Below the pieces are notes generated by a model that saw only the letters and a list, made by a program, of their open reading frames with translations, searched no databases and was not told where the DNA came from. A stretch of 51,101 nt of DNA from Planctomycetaceae bacterium (GTDB taxonomy: Bacteria > Planctomycetota > Planctomycetia > Pirellulales > UBA1268), in NCBI GenBank assembly GCA_947453125.1, contig CANGGC010000001.1, forward strand, positions 1-51,101. The letters are read 5' to 3'. Shown piece after piece: positions 33,292 to 41,385 of the stretch; positions within the stretch are counted from its first letter, which is position 1, and each line of letters begins with the position of its first letter. Both the position numbers and the translations under genes were made by a program.

Positions 33292-34641
33292 TCATGGTCC
33301 CCGAGCCGGTTCGGAGCCAGCCGTGGGTGCCGCGGGCCCCTGTTCGCCCGTCAACGCCGGTGCCTCTCCGCTGACCACGTGGACTTCGACGATTCGCCCG
33401 GCGCGATCGATCTGCAGCGTCAGGGCATCGCCCGCCGACGCCATCCGCTGGAGCATCGTCGCCTGAGTGGCAAAAGGCTTCCCATCAATGGCGATGATCC
33501 GGTCACCACAACGCAGGCCGGCACGCTCGAGGGGGGAATCAGGCACGACACGAACGACGACCGGTGCCGATGGATCGCCGGCATCGGACCGGGTGCTCAT
33601 GCCCCACCGCACACGCTGTTCCACCGGCCCCGCCTGGACAACGCGTTCGAGCGTGTCACGGTGGGCATTCTTCTCCCTGCGACTGGCGTCGCGGAAGCCG
33701 GCCGGTGTCCCCGGCCGGTCAGCCACGGCCGTCACCACCCCCAGGGCCAGCCGCGCCACCGCCTCGACCCCCGCGGTGTTCACGAGTTGCACATCGTCGC
33801 TGGGGCGGTGGTACTCGTCATGGAGCCCGGTGTGGAGCATGACGGTGGGCACGCGAGATTCGATGAACGGAAAGTGATCGGAATCGTCGACGATGTCCCA
33901 GTCGAAAATGAGTTCCAGCCCCGTCTCCCGATTCGACTCGGCGAGAATCCCCCGCAGGCCGGTCATGGTTCTGCCGCCGTAGATCTCGACGCGCTCGCCG
34001 CGGAGCCGGCCGATCATGTCGAGGTTGACCACGAACACCGGCCGCAGGTCACGGAGTGGCTGCGGACGGACGCGGACGAAGTGCCACGAGCCGAGCAATC
34101 CCTTCTCCTCGCCGTCCCAGAAGGCAAGGAGCACCGGCCGCCGCGGCTTGGCCGGCATGGCCTGGAGCACCTCGGCGATCTCGAGCACCCCAGCGACCCC
34201 CGAAGCATTGTCGTCGGCGCCGTTGTGGATCAGTCCCGTCGGGCCGTAGCTGTTGGCGGCGGTGCCGTAGCCGACGTGATCGTAATGGGCCCCCACGACG
34301 ACCATCTCCCGTTCGCAGGCTGGGTCGCTGCCCGGCACGAGGGCAAGGATGTTCCGCATCGTCCCGAACCGCTGGTAGTAGGTTCCCTCGTCCCCGGCCG
34401 GCCGGAGGCCAGCGCCGCGGAGCGTCTCGACGATGTAGGCACCGGCGGCCCGTCCTCCTCGGCTCCCCCCTTCGCGGCCCTCGAGGGCGTCATCGGCGAG
34501 GGCGGCCACATGACGGCCGGCCCCCACGGCGTCTATCACCGCGGCTGCCTCGGCGGCGTGGCCCCGTTCCCCTCCGAGCAGGCCGGCCGACAGGATCGCC
34601 CCCCCGAGGGCCATCGCCGGTAAAACCGTCCGCACGTCCAT
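33292..34641 (-). CDS. Secreted M28-family zinc aminopeptidase with C-terminal PDZ domain
   Basis: This 449-residue exported peptidase has a signal sequence (VLPAMALGGAILSAGLLGG) after the ATG at 34641. The M28 domain carries the di-zinc ligands: His and Asp in GAHYDHVG, Asp in NGADDNASG, Glu-Glu in WDGEEKGLLGS, Asp in VNLDMIGR, and His in HDEYHRPSDD. From about residue 345 a PDZ domain follows, with VVRVVPDSPLERAGLRCGDRIIAIDGKPF. Such proteins cleave N-terminal residues or act on peptidoglycan-type peptides. The gene is convergent to the acidic protein gene across the terminator. Upstream in-frame ATG at 34788 lacks a signal sequence. Confidence 0.92.
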   Translation of the reverse strand: MDVRTVLPAMALGGAILSAGLLGGERGHAAEAAAVIDAVGAGRHVAALADDALEGREGGSRGGRAAGAYIVETLRGAGLRPAGDEGTYYQRFGTMRNILALVPGSDPACEREMVVVGAHYDHVGYGTAANSYGPTGLIHNGADDNASGVAGVLEIAEVLQAMPAKPRRPVLLAFWDGEEKGLLGSWHFVRVRPQPLRDLRPVFVVNLDMIGRLRGERVEIYGGRTMTGLRGILAESNRETGLELIFDWDIVDDSDHFPFIESRVPTVMLHTGLHDEYHRPSDDVQLVNTAGVEAVARLALGVVTAVADRPGTPAGFRDASRREKNAHRDTLERVVQAGPVEQRVRWGMSTRSDAGDPSAPVVVRVVPDSPLERAGLRCGDRIIAIDGKPFATQATMLQRMASAGDALTLQIDRAGRIVEVHVVSGEAPALTGEQGPAAPTAGSEPARGP

Positions 34642-34830
34642 GATCAAGGCACTCCGACTGACCGTCCCGGCCCCCTTGGAACACACCCCCCACACGGGAG
34701 GGGTTTCGGAGGAGCGTCCCGCGACCCACAATGGCCCCTCCAGTGGACTTCGCTCCCAGAGCGACGGCAAGGTGAGTCCGGTGATCATCCGGGCCCATTC
34801 TGGCAGGGCTTTTTTGCGTTCATTGGGTGA

Positions 34831-34920
34831 GGAGAGGTGGCAGAGCGGTCGAATGCGCGTCTTTGCTAAAGACGTGTCCGGTCAAAAGCTGGACCGCGGG
34901 TTCGAATCCCGCCCTCTCCG
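34831..34920 (+). tRNA. tRNA-Ser (anticodon GCU)
   Basis: Ninety bases fold as a class II tRNA. The acceptor GGAGAGG pairs with CCTCTCC before the discriminator G at 34920. The anticodon loop CTTTGCTAAAG gives anticodon GCU for AGC/AGU serine codons. A long variable arm and the T-loop GTTCGAATC are present. No CCA is encoded. The next coding sequence starts only 17 bases after the tRNA. Confidence 0.97.
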
Positions 34921-34937
34921 TTGGATTTCAGACAGGC

Positions 34938-36902
34938 ATGAACGACGTTGCTGACGGGGATTCGTCCGCCCAGGAACGCCGGCTTACGGCCTGCAATCGT
35001 GATTGCCCCGATGCCTGCGGGATCGTGGCCACGATCGAGGATGGGCGGATCACGCGCCTCGCCGGCGACCCGGCCCATCCCGTGACGCGGGGCTTTCTCT
35101 GCCACCGCACCAGCCGGGTCCTCGAGCGTCAGTACGCTCCCGACCGGCTCACCTCCCCGCTCCGCCGCGACGGCGGCTCTTTTGTGCCGGTTTCCTGGGA
35201 GGAAGCCCTCGACGACATCGCCGCCCGACTCCTGGCGATCCGGGCGGAATCGGGGCCGGCGGCAATCCTCGCCTACCGCTGTGGCGGGTCGATGGGGATC
35301 CTCAAAAGTGTCGTCGACTATTTCTTCGAACGCTTCGGGCCGGTCGCCGTCAAGTCAGGAGACGTCTGCACCGGCGCCGGTGATGCCGCCCAGATGACTG
35401 ACTTCGGCGACGAGGACAGCCACGATTTTTTCGATCCAGCCCGATCCCGCACGATCATCCTCTGGGGGAAAAACCTCCACGTCTCGAGCGTGCACCTCAT
35501 CCCGGTCCTCCGCGAGGCGCGGGCCAGCGGTGCCACGCTGGTTTCCGTCGATCCGGTTTTCCACAAGACCGCGGCGATGTGCGATCTGTTCGTGCAGCCG
35601 CGGCCGGGGGGCGACATCGCGCTGGCCCTGGGAGTGGCACGGCGGATGTTCGAGTCCGGCACGGCCGATCCCGGCGCCGGGGCCTACTGCGACCACCTCG
35701 ACGACTTCCTCGCCCTGACTCACTCCCGCAGCGTGGAGACATGGGCCGAGCTCGCCGGAGTGCCCCTGGCGTCACTCGAGTCCCTCGCCGACGCCTATGC
35801 AATTCGCCCTGCATCGCTCCACATCGGCTGGGGGCTGCAGCGGCGGCGGCATGGCTCGGCCGCGGTGCGCGTTCTCGACGCGTTGGGGGCCATCTCGGGA
35901 AACATCGGGATCCCCGGCGGCGGGGTGTCGTACTACACGAAGCGCCGCGGGGCCTTCGACCTGTCGTTTGCCCGTCGTGAGGAGGTCGCTCCCCGCCTTC
36001 TCCCCGAGGCGTGCCTCGGCCGCGCGATCCTCGAGGCCCGCGACCCTCCGATCCGGGCCGTCTGGATCAGCTCCGCCAATCCGGTGGCGATGCTGCCGGA
36101 GTCTCACACCGTCGCCGAGGCGCTGGCAGGGCGAGAACTCACCGTCGTGGTCGATTCCTTCCTTACCGACACCGCGCGGCTGGCGCACTACGTCCTCCCC
36201 ACGACGACGTTGCTCGAGGAGGATGACCTCCTCGGCGCCTACGGGCACCACTGGATCGTCGAATCGCGCCCGGTCGTCGCGCCGCCGCCCGGAGTGAAGA
36301 GCGATCTGGACATCATCGGGGAACTGGCGCGGAGAACCGGCCTCGGAGACGCTTTCTCCGCCGACGCCGACAGCTGGAAGCGACGCGTCCTCGGGAAGGT
36401 GGCCGATCGCGGCGCGTCGCTCGACGATCTCCGACGCGGCCCGGTCAGAAACCCCCTCGCCCCGACCCTGATGTATCCCGACCGCGTCTTCCCCACCGCC
36501 ACCGGGAAGGTGAACCTCGTCCACGACGTCACGCTCGATCCCCCGCGCGGGACACCCCTGCGACCGCTGCTGCTGATGGCGCTGGCCACCGAACGGGCTC
36601 AGGGATCGCAGTGGCTCCCGTCTCAGCAGGAAGGCCCCGCCACCGCCACGGTCCATCCCTCCGCGGCAACCGGCTTCGTCGACGGGGCCCTTGCGAGACT
36701 CGAGTCGGAGATCGCGGAGATCGTCGTCCGACTGAAGTTCGACCTGCGACAACGGGCCGATGTCGTGCTCATGGAGAAGGGGGGATGGCTGAGCGCCGGA
36801 CGCTGTGCCAACGCCCTGATCCGCGGCGCGGAGACCGATGCCGGCGGCTGTGCGGTCTACCACGACACTCCAGTCCGCCTCCTGCCGATCGCGCCTGCTT
36901 GA
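34938..36902 (+). CDS. Molybdopterin-dependent oxidoreductase (iron-sulfur)
   Basis: This 654-residue protein is a DMSO-reductase-family Mo/W-bis-MGD enzyme. The N-terminal 4Fe-4S site is C-x3-C-x3-C (CNRDCPDAC) with a fourth Cys in RGFLCHR. Family motifs follow: PVSWEEALDDIAARL, LAYRCGGSMG, WGKNLHVSS, GWGLQRRRHG, SISGNIGIPGGG-type, SSANPVAMLPES and HYVLPTTTLLEEDDL. The Cys in SGDVCTGAGD could be the metal ligand. There is no twin-arginine signal, so it is cytoplasmic. No electron-transfer or membrane subunit is adjacent, so it may use a diffusible partner. The ATG at 34938 is the only start after the tRNA; upstream in-frame sequence reads through the tRNA. Substrate unknown. Confidence 0.9.
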   Translation: MNDVADGDSSAQERRLTACNRDCPDACGIVATIEDGRITRLAGDPAHPVTRGFLCHRTSRVLERQYAPDRLTSPLRRDGGSFVPVSWEEALDDIAARLLAIRAESGPAAILAYRCGGSMGILKSVVDYFFERFGPVAVKSGDVCTGAGDAAQMTDFGDEDSHDFFDPARSRTIILWGKNLHVSSVHLIPVLREARASGATLVSVDPVFHKTAAMCDLFVQPRPGGDIALALGVARRMFESGTADPGAGAYCDHLDDFLALTHSRSVETWAELAGVPLASLESLADAYAIRPASLHIGWGLQRRRHGSAAVRVLDALGAISGNIGIPGGGVSYYTKRRGAFDLSFARREEVAPRLLPEACLGRAILEARDPPIRAVWISSANPVAMLPESHTVAEALAGRELTVVVDSFLTDTARLAHYVLPTTTLLEEDDLLGAYGHHWIVESRPVVAPPPGVKSDLDIIGELARRTGLGDAFSADADSWKRRVLGKVADRGASLDDLRRGPVRNPLAPTLMYPDRVFPTATGKVNLVHDVTLDPPRGTPLRPLLLMALATERAQGSQWLPSQQEGPATATVHPSAATGFVDGALARLESEIAEIVVRLKFDLRQRADVVLMEKGGWLSAGRCANALIRGAETDAGGCAVYHDTPVRLLPIAPA

Positions 36903-36963
36903 AGCACTCCGGCCGCATCGAGCGGCGTCCCCGAATCCCCGACGTTCGTCAGAGGGCCCCGCG

Positions 36964-38817
36964 ATGCCATCCGCCAATCTTCCTGCCGTCCGCCTGATCG
37001 CGATCGCCGTCTGGTCCCTCGCGACGGCGGCGGCGACCGCGGCGGAGCCGACGGGGCTCACTGACCAGCGGATCCTCGACGACGCGCGCGTGATCGCGAT
37101 CTCGATCTCGCTCCCTGCCGACGACTGGGAAGCCCTCCGCAACGAATCGCGCGACATGGGCGCGGTGTTGCGCGGCGACCTCTCGAGCCCCTTCACCTGG
37201 CGCCGGGCCGACATCGTCATCGACGGTGTGCCGGTCGGCTCGGTCGGCATCCGCAAGAAGGGATTGCTCGGATCGCTCGACAGCACCAATCCCTCGTTGC
37301 TCGTCGACTTCAACCGCTTCGTCGACCAAGAACCGGTCGCAGGACTGGGACGGCTGACGCTCAATAACAACAAGCAGGACACCTCCTTGATCAGCCAGTC
37401 TCTGGCCTACCAGGTGTTCCGCGCGGCTGGCCTGGCAGCTCCACGCGTCGGATTCGCGACCGTCACCGTCAACGACGAACCGCTCGGCGTCTACTCGAAC
37501 GTCGAGTCGGTCCGCAAACCGTTCCTCCGCCGGTCGTTCGGGGATGGCAGCGGGATGCTCGTCGAGGGGACGATCAATGACGTGGTCCCCGAATCGCTCG
37601 CCCGTCTCGAGGTGCAGGGGGCGGACAAGCCTGGCGACCGGGACAGGCTCGAGGCGCTCGCCACGCTCCTGGCATCCCCCGATCCGCTCGATGTGGAGCA
37701 ACTCGGGAGCCTCGTCGATCTCGATGACTTCTTCACGTTCTGGGCGGTCGAGTCGCTCCTCAACATCTGGGACGGCTACACCGCCAACCAGAACAACTAC
37801 TTCGTCTATGCCACCCCGGCCGATGGCCTGTTCCGCTTCATCCCCTGGGGCGCCGACGCCGCGGCCGGCCTGGCCCCCGGCTTCGGCGGCCCGTTCGCGG
37901 CCCGCCGCGCCCCTCCCCCGGTCGCGGCGCAGGCGGCCCTCCCCAACCGTCTCTACTTCACCCCTGGCATGGCCGACCGCTACCGAGGGGCGCTCGAAGG
38001 GCTCCTCGACTCGGTGTGGCGCGAGGACGAATTGCTCGCCGAGGTCGATCGCCTCGAGCACCTCCTCACGCCGGTGCTCGGAGGACGACAGACCGGCGCG
38101 CCGAAAGCGATGGACGCGGTCCGGGACTACATCCGTCGGCGCCGTGGAGAACTCGCGCAGGCCTTCGAGACATGGCCCGCCGAGGCCCCATCGACTTGGC
38201 GGCGTCCGATGACGAGCGAGCCGCTCGGGACAGCGACCGGATCGTTCTCAGCTACGTATCGCGAAGGCGCCATTGACGACGTCCCCCCTGCGGACGTGGC
38301 CCTGACCCTGATCCTCCGTGGCGAGCCGATCGTCCTCACCGATGTGGAGGCCTCTGTCTCGACCTTCATGTTCCCCGGATTCGGAGGCAGCAGCCCCCGC
38401 CGCGGGCCCGATCGCCCCGGCGAGGCCTCACCCGAGCCCCCTCCGCCCGGCTCACCTGGCGAGTCGCCGGTGAGTGTCGTGATCTCCGGGAAGCGGGCCG
38501 ACGATGGCAAACCTCTGGCCCTCAACCTGTTTCTCGATCGGCGTCGGATGCGGGACACCGACGCCTCGCTGCCCGTCAACGGGATGGTCACGGAGGGAAC
38601 CTCCGGCTTCGGCATCCCCGGCCTGATGCCGATGCGCTCGATCTCCGGCACGTTCACCCCGGCTGAACGGGGCCTTGCTCCGGGAGAGCGACTCGGCGGC
38701 ACCTTCTCCCTCGAGATCACGAAGATGGAGGGGGGGCTGATGAATCAGGCGCCGATGAAGAAGCCAGACGCGGCAGCGTCGCCAACGGCCGAAGCGGCGC
38801 CGACACCGTCCCGTTGA
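36964..38817 (+). CDS. Secreted CotH-like (protein kinase fold) protein
   Basis: This 617-residue protein has a signal peptide (ATG at 36964, cleavage around ATAAEP) and a CotH-type domain. CotH proteins of spores are atypical protein kinases. The visible features are the early GIRKKGLLGS, then LTLNNNKQD, YSNVES, DGYTANQNNYFVYA and FRFIPWGAD, the last two corresponding to the family D-x3-N and PWDxD segments. The C-terminal half (about 415-617) has no clear family and contains Pro/Gly-rich insertions. The gene follows the Mo oxidoreductase by about 60 bases. Whether it is an active kinase cannot be told by eye. Confidence 0.8.
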   Translation: MPSANLPAVRLIAIAVWSLATAAATAAEPTGLTDQRILDDARVIAISISLPADDWEALRNESRDMGAVLRGDLSSPFTWRRADIVIDGVPVGSVGIRKKGLLGSLDSTNPSLLVDFNRFVDQEPVAGLGRLTLNNNKQDTSLISQSLAYQVFRAAGLAAPRVGFATVTVNDEPLGVYSNVESVRKPFLRRSFGDGSGMLVEGTINDVVPESLARLEVQGADKPGDRDRLEALATLLASPDPLDVEQLGSLVDLDDFFTFWAVESLLNIWDGYTANQNNYFVYATPADGLFRFIPWGADAAAGLAPGFGGPFAARRAPPPVAAQAALPNRLYFTPGMADRYRGALEGLLDSVWREDELLAEVDRLEHLLTPVLGGRQTGAPKAMDAVRDYIRRRRGELAQAFETWPAEAPSTWRRPMTSEPLGTATGSFSATYREGAIDDVPPADVALTLILRGEPIVLTDVEASVSTFMFPGFGGSSPRRGPDRPGEASPEPPPPGSPGESPVSVVISGKRADDGKPLALNLFLDRRRMRDTDASLPVNGMVTEGTSGFGIPGLMPMRSISGTFTPAERGLAPGERLGGTFSLEITKMEGGLMNQAPMKKPDAAASPTAEAAPTPSR

Positions 38818-39072
38818 CGATCCGTCGGAGCATCCATCCACGGCCTTCGTCCACTCAGGTCCCCCCCAACCAAGCCAGGGTTTTTCGGGGGTGGCTGCCA
38901 CCGCTTCAAGCGGCGGGGCACGTCCCCCCACCTTCCGACAGCCGTCCAGGCTCTGGTTAAAGGCTCAAAAAACAGGGTTTTCGATGGGGCTGAGGGGGAA
39001 AAAGTCCAGGCTTTTGGGGGAGCGGCCAGCCTGCTACTCTCCTGCCCCCCGTTCCCCTCCGGAGTCGAACCG

Positions 39073-39996
39073 ATGCGTGCCCACAGCCTTTCCGCGAACA
39101 CTGAACGTCGAGTGACGAGGGCGTGCGACCGGTTGGTCGGATCGCTGGCCGGGCTCTTCATCGGCCTCGGGTGTCTGATGGACGGGGGCCGAGCGGCGGC
39201 GGGGGATGGCGTGCTGCTGCGCGTCGAGACGGAGGTCTTCGCCGACGACGACGAGGCTCCGGTTGCCCGCAGCCTGAGCCTGTTCAGGGATGGCGTCGCC
39301 TGGGACTTCCTCGAAACCCTCTCCAAGGAGAAGGAAAAGGAGGACGATGCCGGGCCGGATGAACCGGTGGAGTTCGTGCTCCACGATCCTGCCCGGGAGC
39401 GGATCATTCTCGTCGATCCGGCCCGTCATGTGAAAACGCAGATCGACCATCTGCAACTCGAACGCCTCCGCGCATCGCTGGGCAACTGGGCGCGAAAATC
39501 CGACGACCCACTCATGCGCTGGGCGGGGGGCCCCGACTTCAGCGAAGGCATGGAGGAAACGGCGACGAAGATCGTCCTCGCCGGCCCTCGGGTCCGCTAC
39601 GAAGTGGTCTTCGAAGAGGCAGACAACGGAGCGGTTCCTGAGGAATACCAACGCTTCGCCGACGCCGCCCTGCTCGTCAAGGCCCTCGTCCACCCAGGCG
39701 GCCTCCCCCCATTTCCGCGGATCGCCATCAACCGCCGCGTTGCCGCCGCAGGGGGAATCCCCGCGTCGGTCCGCCTGGAAATCGAATCGCGGATGGCCAA
39801 GCTCGGAAAGAGGCCGAACGTGTTGCGGTCGAAACACAAGGTCCTCGAATCATGGCTCGCCTCCGATCACAAACGGGTGGCTGCGGCGGAGGAACGAATG
39901 GCGGTCGCGGCTCCGGTCGATCTGGCCACCTATGCCGGCCGAGGCGAGGGGGACGGCCCCATCGGCAAGGAACCAGCGGCCGCGAAACGCCGCTGA
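39073..39996 (+). CDS. Secreted protein of unknown function
   Basis: This 307-residue protein has a signal-like start (hydrophobic LVGSLAGLFIGLGCLM at about 21-36, cleavage near AAAGDG) and no known domain. It contains FLETLSKEKEKEDDA, RERIILVDPARHVKTQI and RRVAAAGGIPASVRLEIESRM. A conserved-looking planctomycete type is possible but not shown. It is well separated from neighbours, with a 255-base AT-rich-patched gap before it. Confidence 0.65.
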   Translation: MRAHSLSANTERRVTRACDRLVGSLAGLFIGLGCLMDGGRAAAGDGVLLRVETEVFADDDEAPVARSLSLFRDGVAWDFLETLSKEKEKEDDAGPDEPVEFVLHDPARERIILVDPARHVKTQIDHLQLERLRASLGNWARKSDDPLMRWAGGPDFSEGMEETATKIVLAGPRVRYEVVFEEADNGAVPEEYQRFADAALLVKALVHPGGLPPFPRIAINRRVAAAGGIPASVRLEIESRMAKLGKRPNVLRSKHKVLESWLASDHKRVAAAEERMAVAAPVDLATYAGRGEGDGPIGKEPAAAKRR

Positions 39997-40303
39997 TCGC
40001 CCCCCCTCGGAGCCCGCGCGGCGGCCTGCCTACCGGCGTCCCGCTGCCCGCGTCGACTGGTGCCAGCCCACCCCGCACGGCACAACAGGCGAATCCGTCA
40101 CCCATCCGGTCGCACCCAAGAAAGTCGACGCGGCCAGACGATGTTCCCTGTACCGCACAAATTGCCTATTCCACGAAACCATCCCGCCCCAGCCAACCAC
40201 GACGGCAGGCGGTGCCGGCCCAGGGCCGCGATGGTTGACAGACGTACAGTGACGCTTGTAAAGTCGCCCCATCACATCCAACAGCCCAGGAACGGAGTCT
40301 CCC
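39997..40303 (+). promoter_or_regulatory. 307-bp intergenic region holding the csrA promoter
   Basis: No gene is supported here. The region carries the csrA promoter (separate entry). The csrA leader just before the start has two GGA triplets (AGGAAC and CGGAGT), the core of CsrA-binding sites, one of them at the Shine-Dalgarno position. The rest is non-coding by composition. Confidence 0.4.
40235..40264 (+). promoter_or_regulatory. Predicted sigma-70-type promoter of csrA
   Basis: A perfect TTGACA at 40235-40240 is followed after 18 bases by TAAAGT (four of six to TATAAT) at 40259-40264. The csrA start codon lies 39 bases after the -10. Confidence 0.5.
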
Positions 40304-40537
40304 ATGCTGGTTCTTTCACGGAAGCAAAACGAACGGATTCGAGTCGGCGATTCGGTCGTCGTGACCATCGTCCGGGTGAGTGGCGACAAAGTGCGAATCG
40401 GGATCGAAGCCCCAGCCGATGTCCGCGTCCTCCGCGACGAGCTCCACCCGTGTGGAATCCAATCCGAGATCGCCGTCGCGCACGAGCCGGCGGGAGTGGA
40501 ACGGGTCATCGAGTTGCGGCTCGCGACGGCAGGCTGA
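40304..40537 (+). CDS. csrA: Carbon storage regulator CsrA
   Basis: This 77-residue RNA-binding dimer controls translation of target mRNAs by binding GGA motifs. It opens with MLVLSRKQNERIRVGD and contains VRVSGDKVRIGIEAPADVRVLRDEL, the family core. The tail after residue 60 is longer than in E. coli. GGAG lies just before the ATG. It is followed after 30 bases by a membrane-anchored protein gene. No flagellar genes are nearby, so its targets here are unknown. Confidence 0.96.
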   Translation: MLVLSRKQNERIRVGDSVVVTIVRVSGDKVRIGIEAPADVRVLRDELHPCGIQSEIAVAHEPAGVERVIELRLATAG

Positions 40538-40567
40538 TAGTAGAGGGGCACCGGGAGACGATGGCCC

Positions 40568-41305
40568 ATGAACACTCCCCCCGGTGAAGCCGCCACACTA
40601 CGACAGGCCGGTGGCGCGGGACGGCGTTGGTTACGCCGTCCCGCTGCCGCCGGGTTGCTCTTCATGGGGTTGCTCCTCATCGGGTTGCTCGTGACAAGCT
40701 ACACCCTGCTCCATTTCAGCCCTCTCGGGATCCGTGGTGCCGTTCCCTCCGGGCCCGAAGGAGAGCGGGCTGCGGGGAGGATGATGTCGAAGGCTTCGTC
40801 GCTCGTGGCGGGCCTCGACCGGCCCGGCGAATGGGGCGAGGCGTTCACCGATGCCGAGGCGAATGCCTGGCTCTCGATCGACCTGCCCCACCATGCCCCC
40901 GGGCTCCTCGCGGGTGGGATCTCGTCGCCCCAGGTCCGGTTTCTCGAGCGCCGCGCGGCGTGCTCAGCGATGGTCCAGCTTGGCCCGCTCTCCGCACAGC
41001 TCTGGGCGATCCTCGAGGTCACCGTCCGCAGCGATAACCTCCTCGCTGTCGGAGTCGATTCTGCCGGCCTCGGAGCGGTCCCGCTCCCGCCGGGCACGGT
41101 GCTGCGGGCCATCGCCGCTCGGGCGGAGGGGGCCGGGGCGGCGACGGAAATCCGCCTTCTCGACGGCGGTCCGGTGCTCCTCGTGCAATTGCCCGGTCGG
41201 ACAAAGACGACATCGGACGAGCGGTCCGAGTACCATCTCGGGGGAGTGCGGATCACCCCGGGGGAGTTGGTGCTGGCGGGAACGACCCGGAGTCTCCCCC
41301 GCTGA
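40568..41305 (+). CDS. Membrane-anchored protein of unknown function
   Basis: This 245-residue protein has a basic N-terminus and one membrane helix at about 27-48 (GLLFMGLLLIGLLVTSYTLL). The rest lies outside the membrane and is strand-rich, with FTDAEANAWLSIDLPHHAPGLL and ATEIRLLDGGPVLLVQLPG. It lies 30 bases after csrA on the same strand and is probably cotranscribed. No family was recognised with confidence. Confidence 0.65.
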   Translation: MNTPPGEAATLRQAGGAGRRWLRRPAAAGLLFMGLLLIGLLVTSYTLLHFSPLGIRGAVPSGPEGERAAGRMMSKASSLVAGLDRPGEWGEAFTDAEANAWLSIDLPHHAPGLLAGGISSPQVRFLERRAACSAMVQLGPLSAQLWAILEVTVRSDNLLAVGVDSAGLGAVPLPPGTVLRAIAARAEGAGAATEIRLLDGGPVLLVQLPGRTKTTSDERSEYHLGGVRITPGELVLAGTTRSLPR

Positions 41306-41385
41306 CCTTTCGTCGACCGGGCCAGCCGAGGCCACGGTCCGCTCGAGGTGCTCTCTTCACAGCCTGCCAACAAGGATTCCGTTTG

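Noticed and set aside
34793..34816. GCCC...GGGC followed by TTTTTT before the tRNA as terminator
   Set aside because: The stem is only four pairs with a nine-base loop and no gene on that strand ends there.
34827..34937. N-terminal extension of the molybdoenzyme through the tRNA
   Set aside because: It would translate the tRNA-Ser sequence; the first sensible start is the ATG at 34938.
38890..38913. Adjacent inverted repeats GTGGC-T-GCCAC and CCGCTT-C-AAGCGG as an attachment or regulatory site
   Set aside because: Their loops of a single base cannot form normal hairpins and no other evidence supports a site.
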